Shown here in pieces: positions 23,915-25,985 of a stretch of DNA of 25,985 nt. Numbering within the stretch: position 1 is the first letter of the stretch; each line of letters starts with the position of its first letter. The position numbers and the translations under genes are program-made. This DNA comes from Strigomonas culicis (Eukaryota > Euglenozoa > Kinetoplastea > Trypanosomatida > Trypanosomatidae), in contig AUXH01000248.1 in the NCBI GenBank assembly GCA_000482145.1, forward strand, positions 1-25,985. The letters are read 5' to 3'. The notes beneath the pieces are model-generated. The model made no database searches, was not told the origin of the DNA, and saw only the letters and a list, made by a program, of their open reading frames with translations.

Positions 23915-25348
23915 ATGAGTTCGCCCGGCGTAGCCTCCGGCGACCCGCCGAAGAAGCTCACCCTTAGAACAAAGACGAAGGCGAAGGCCCACGTCGCGCC
24001 GCCCGGCAGCGACGTTGTGGCGGCCACCTTCGCCAACGCGGACCTGCGCACGACCAAAGCGGCGCTGGACACGTACTACGACAAGTACTTAGAAGCAGAC
24101 GCCGAGAACGCGCAGCTGCGCAGCAATGCGGCGCGCCAGGAGGAGGGCAGCATGCAGGTCGTGCGCGCCCTCCAGCTGCGCCTGGAGAACGCGCTGGCGG
24201 AGGTGGGCCACCAGCGCGTCGAGCTGCAGCAGGTGCGCGACGCCCGCGCGGAGGAGCAGCGGCTGCTGCGCGAGCACTACGACCGGGTGCTGAAGGACCG
24301 CGACCAGCAGCTCACCGAGTACGCGCAGCTGACGGCGCAGCTGCAGGACGACCTGCGACAGGCCTCGCGCTACGTGCAGCAGCGGCAGGAGCACGCGCTG
24401 GAGCTGAAGCAGCTGCAGGACCTGCTGGAGGAGAAGGTGCAGGAGCAGGAGAAGCAGCTGCAGGCCATGCGCTTCCAGACGATGGACCGCAAGATGAAGC
24501 TCTTCGCGATGGAGAAGACGATGCGGGCGCAGTTTGACGCGATGGTGAAGGAGGAGTCCGAGCGGATGCTGCAGAGCCAGCACCGCGAGCTGCTCGCCCA
24601 CACCCTCGCGCTCGAGGAGGAGAAGGTGGGCCTCGGCCAGGACGTGGACGACCTCGTCCAGTTCGCGCAGTCCATGGAGACGGACCGGACGGCGCTGCGG
24701 CGGCAGGCGGAGCTGCACCGCCGCGCGCACGAGGAGGTGCTGCGCCACGCGGCGGTGCAGAACAAGCAGGGCCGCGACACGGAGCTCAAGATGCAGAAGC
24801 TCGAGGCGACGGTGCGCGAGCTGCAGGCCGGCCAGGACAGCATCCACGCCACCGTCGCGGCGGAGTACGAGGGGCAGCTGCACGACCTGCGGCAGCAGCT
24901 CAAGGCGTCGCAGGTGGCGCTGCAGGAGCACCGCGCGCAGCTGAAGCAGACCCGCCAGCTCGCCTCGCAGATCGTCGAGCAGCGCACCGACCTCGAGAGG
25001 TTTTTCCTCGTCGCGATAGAGGACTGCCGCAAGTACAGCGCGTCGCTGAAGGGCAGCGTGCGCGCGCCGGGGCTCCCCGCGTCGGCCGGCTCCTCCCTGA
25101 AGGCGAGCCGTCCCGGCCAGACATCGCCGCCGCCGCCCTCCGCCTGCGGGCTGCCGCCGGTGCGGCCTCCGGGGCAGGCCGCGGGCCGCCTCGCGGAGCC
25201 GGCGGGCGACCTGAGCGTCTCCGGCAACGGCGCCTCCTTCGGCGAGCTGAGCTGGGAGGCCAAGGAGAAGGTGATCAAGTCGCTGCTCTTCTACATCAAC
25301 TCCACCTACTACCGCAACTCGCCGGGCGTCGCGGACGGGGACGCTTAG
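23915..25348 (+). CDS. Coiled-coil protein resembling basal body-orientation factor 1 (BBOF1/CCDC176)
   Basis: The 477-residue product is almost entirely coiled coil from about 45 to 365 (for example EQEKQLQAMRFQTMDRKMKL and MQKLEATVRELQAG). It begins with a short basic N-terminus and has a Pro/Gly/Ser-rich linker (about 378-440). It ends with a compact motif, LSWEAKEKVIKSLLFYIN (445-462), that resembles the C-terminal 'LTWEQKEKVLR-x-LF-x-x-MN' element I know from BBOF1. Length is close to vertebrate BBOF1 (about 530). BBOF1 is a ciliary/axonemal and basal-body protein, consistent with SAXO and the PACT-like protein nearby. The coiled coil alone would not identify it; the call rests on the C-terminal motif, on TYYDKYLEADAENAQLR near the start of the coil, and on overall layout. 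No membrane segment is present. Confidence 0.55.
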   Translation: MSSPGVASGDPPKKLTLRTKTKAKAHVAPPGSDVVAATFANADLRTTKAALDTYYDKYLEADAENAQLRSNAARQEEGSMQVVRALQLRLENALAEVGHQRVELQQVRDARAEEQRLLREHYDRVLKDRDQQLTEYAQLTAQLQDDLRQASRYVQQRQEHALELKQLQDLLEEKVQEQEKQLQAMRFQTMDRKMKLFAMEKTMRAQFDAMVKEESERMLQSQHRELLAHTLALEEEKVGLGQDVDDLVQFAQSMETDRTALRRQAELHRRAHEEVLRHAAVQNKQGRDTELKMQKLEATVRELQAGQDSIHATVAAEYEGQLHDLRQQLKASQVALQEHRAQLKQTRQLASQIVEQRTDLERFFLVAIEDCRKYSASLKGSVRAPGLPASAGSSLKASRPGQTSPPPPSACGLPPVRPPGQAAGRLAEPAGDLSVSGNGASFGELSWEAKEKVIKSLLFYINSTYYRNSPGVADGDA

Positions 25349-25656
25349 CGCGGCAGGGGATATACATTCTTATGTACATTTTGACCGTTTTACCTTTACC
25401 CATGTATTTGTATAGTTCTACTTTTTATTATCTACATAAAACAAGGAAAACCACAGTAGAGGATTGTTTTCACCACAGATTGAGAGTGTTTTTTTTTTTT
25501 CACTCCTCTTATTTTCAAAACAAATGTAATATGCATCTGTGATAAGCCCACCTATCCTCCCATTCCCTCTGTCTTTACAACACCCAAAAGCAAGCCTGTG
25601 GGAACAGAACTTCTCCCTTGCCGTAGCACCACATCCTTACAACATAGATTTAGCGG
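25349..25656 (+). other. Intergenic spacer
   Basis: AT-rich 3' UTR of the BBOF1-like gene with a T12 run (25489-25500), then pyrimidine tracts for the last gene. Nothing else is recognised. Confidence 0.65.
25549..25626 (+). promoter_or_regulatory. Polypyrimidine tracts and trans-splice acceptors for the last gene
   Basis: A C/T-rich stretch (25549-25577) is followed by AG at 25589-25590, and a second short run (25609-25619) by AG at 25625-25626. In both cases 25657 is the first ATG. Confidence 0.6.
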
Positions 25657-25985
25657 ATGGATCGACCTCCGAGCAGCAGAGGCTTTAAGGCCATCCCACT
25701 CACCCACCTCACGGAGCGGCCGTCCCCCGCCGCCCCGCCGCCCGCGGCCGCCGCGGCCCATCGGACGGCAGCGCCGAGCGCGCTGCTGCCGATGGCGGAG
25801 CGGGAGAACTGCCTCCTCACGGCGACCGCGCAGCCCCAGGCGCCGGCGGACGGCCGCCGCAGCGCGCGCGCCGCGCCCGCGGTGGGGGCGGACCGCCGCG
25901 CCGGCAGCCACCTTCAGCAGTGGCAGGCGATGGGCGTGGACACGGCGCGCTTCGCGCCAGGCCCGCCCCCGCTGTCGCCACCCCC
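25657..25985 (+). CDS. 5' part of a further protein-coding gene, cut by the window end
   Basis: From ATG 25657 the frame stays open to the last base (109 complete codons). It has the strong GC-rich codon bias of the other genes and follows a normal acceptor. The visible N-terminus begins MDRPPSSRGFKAIPLTHL and is rich in Ala, Pro and Arg, with LQQWQAMGVDTARFAPG near the cut, so it is probably a disordered leader before a domain outside the window. No family can be assigned. A - strand ORF over the same region is a shadow of it. Confidence 0.75.
   Translation, partial: MDRPPSSRGFKAIPLTHLTERPSPAAPPPAAAAAHRTAAPSALLPMAERENCLLTATAQPQAPADGRRSARAAPAVGADRRAGSHLQQWQAMGVDTARFAPGPPPLSPP

Noticed and set aside
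25552..25911. - strand ORF of 119 codons at the window end
   Set aside because: It lies opposite the better-supported + strand frame from 25657, which has a splice acceptor, an ATG and the local codon bias.
1..25985. Bacterial, viral or mobile-element origin
   Set aside because: The genes are eukaryotic (cofactor D, Vps34, SAXO, ITPK1), with no Shine-Dalgarno spacing, operon overlaps, transposase, integrase or terminal repeats.

Overview
The window reads as nuclear DNA of a kinetoplastid flagellate, most likely a trypanosomatid. Twelve protein genes (eleven complete, the last cut by the window end) lie head to tail on the + strand. None has an intron, and strongly GC-rich coding blocks alternate with AT-rich spacers of about 260 to 1050 bases. 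Each gene is preceded by a polypyrimidine tract and then an AG, the arrangement expected for spliced-leader trans-splicing within one polycistronic transcription unit. In almost every case the first ATG after that AG opens the long frame, and I used this to choose starts. Stops are TGA (8) or TAG (3), never TAA. The species is not resolved.

Layout. 249-4223: tubulin-folding cofactor D. 4505-7192: class III phosphatidylinositol 3-kinase Vps34, with a small overlapping upstream ORF. 7467-9050: a PCIF1-like cap-adenosine N6-methyltransferase relative whose catalytic tetrapeptide reads DVPY instead of NPPF. 9364-10266: unknown, partly helical. 10770-11573: SAXO-type axonemal microtubule stabiliser. 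11574-12618: a long non-coding spacer with a 22-bp perfect palindrome. 12619-15159: probable Nup82/Nup88-type nucleoporin (beta-propeller plus coiled coil). 15428-17920: coiled-coil protein with a segment resembling the PACT centrosome/basal-body targeting domain. 18263-19201: two-span membrane protein of unknown role. 19459-21057: inositol polyphosphate (ITPK1-type) ATP-grasp kinase ending in a possible prenylation box. 21810-23492: coiled-coil protein. 23915-25348: coiled-coil protein resembling basal body-orientation factor BBOF1. 25657 to the end: 5' part of a further gene.

Kinetoplastid neighbours are usually not functionally linked, so no operon logic is claimed. Several products do share a microtubule, axoneme or basal-body theme (cofactor D, SAXO, the PACT-like protein, the BBOF1-like protein). 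The most interesting single gene is the PCIF1-like one: kinetoplastid mRNAs carry a cap-4 whose first nucleotide is N6,N6,2'-O-trimethyladenosine, and a PCIF1-family protein is an obvious candidate for that base methylation. I saw no tRNA, rRNA, CRISPR array or recognisable transposon.
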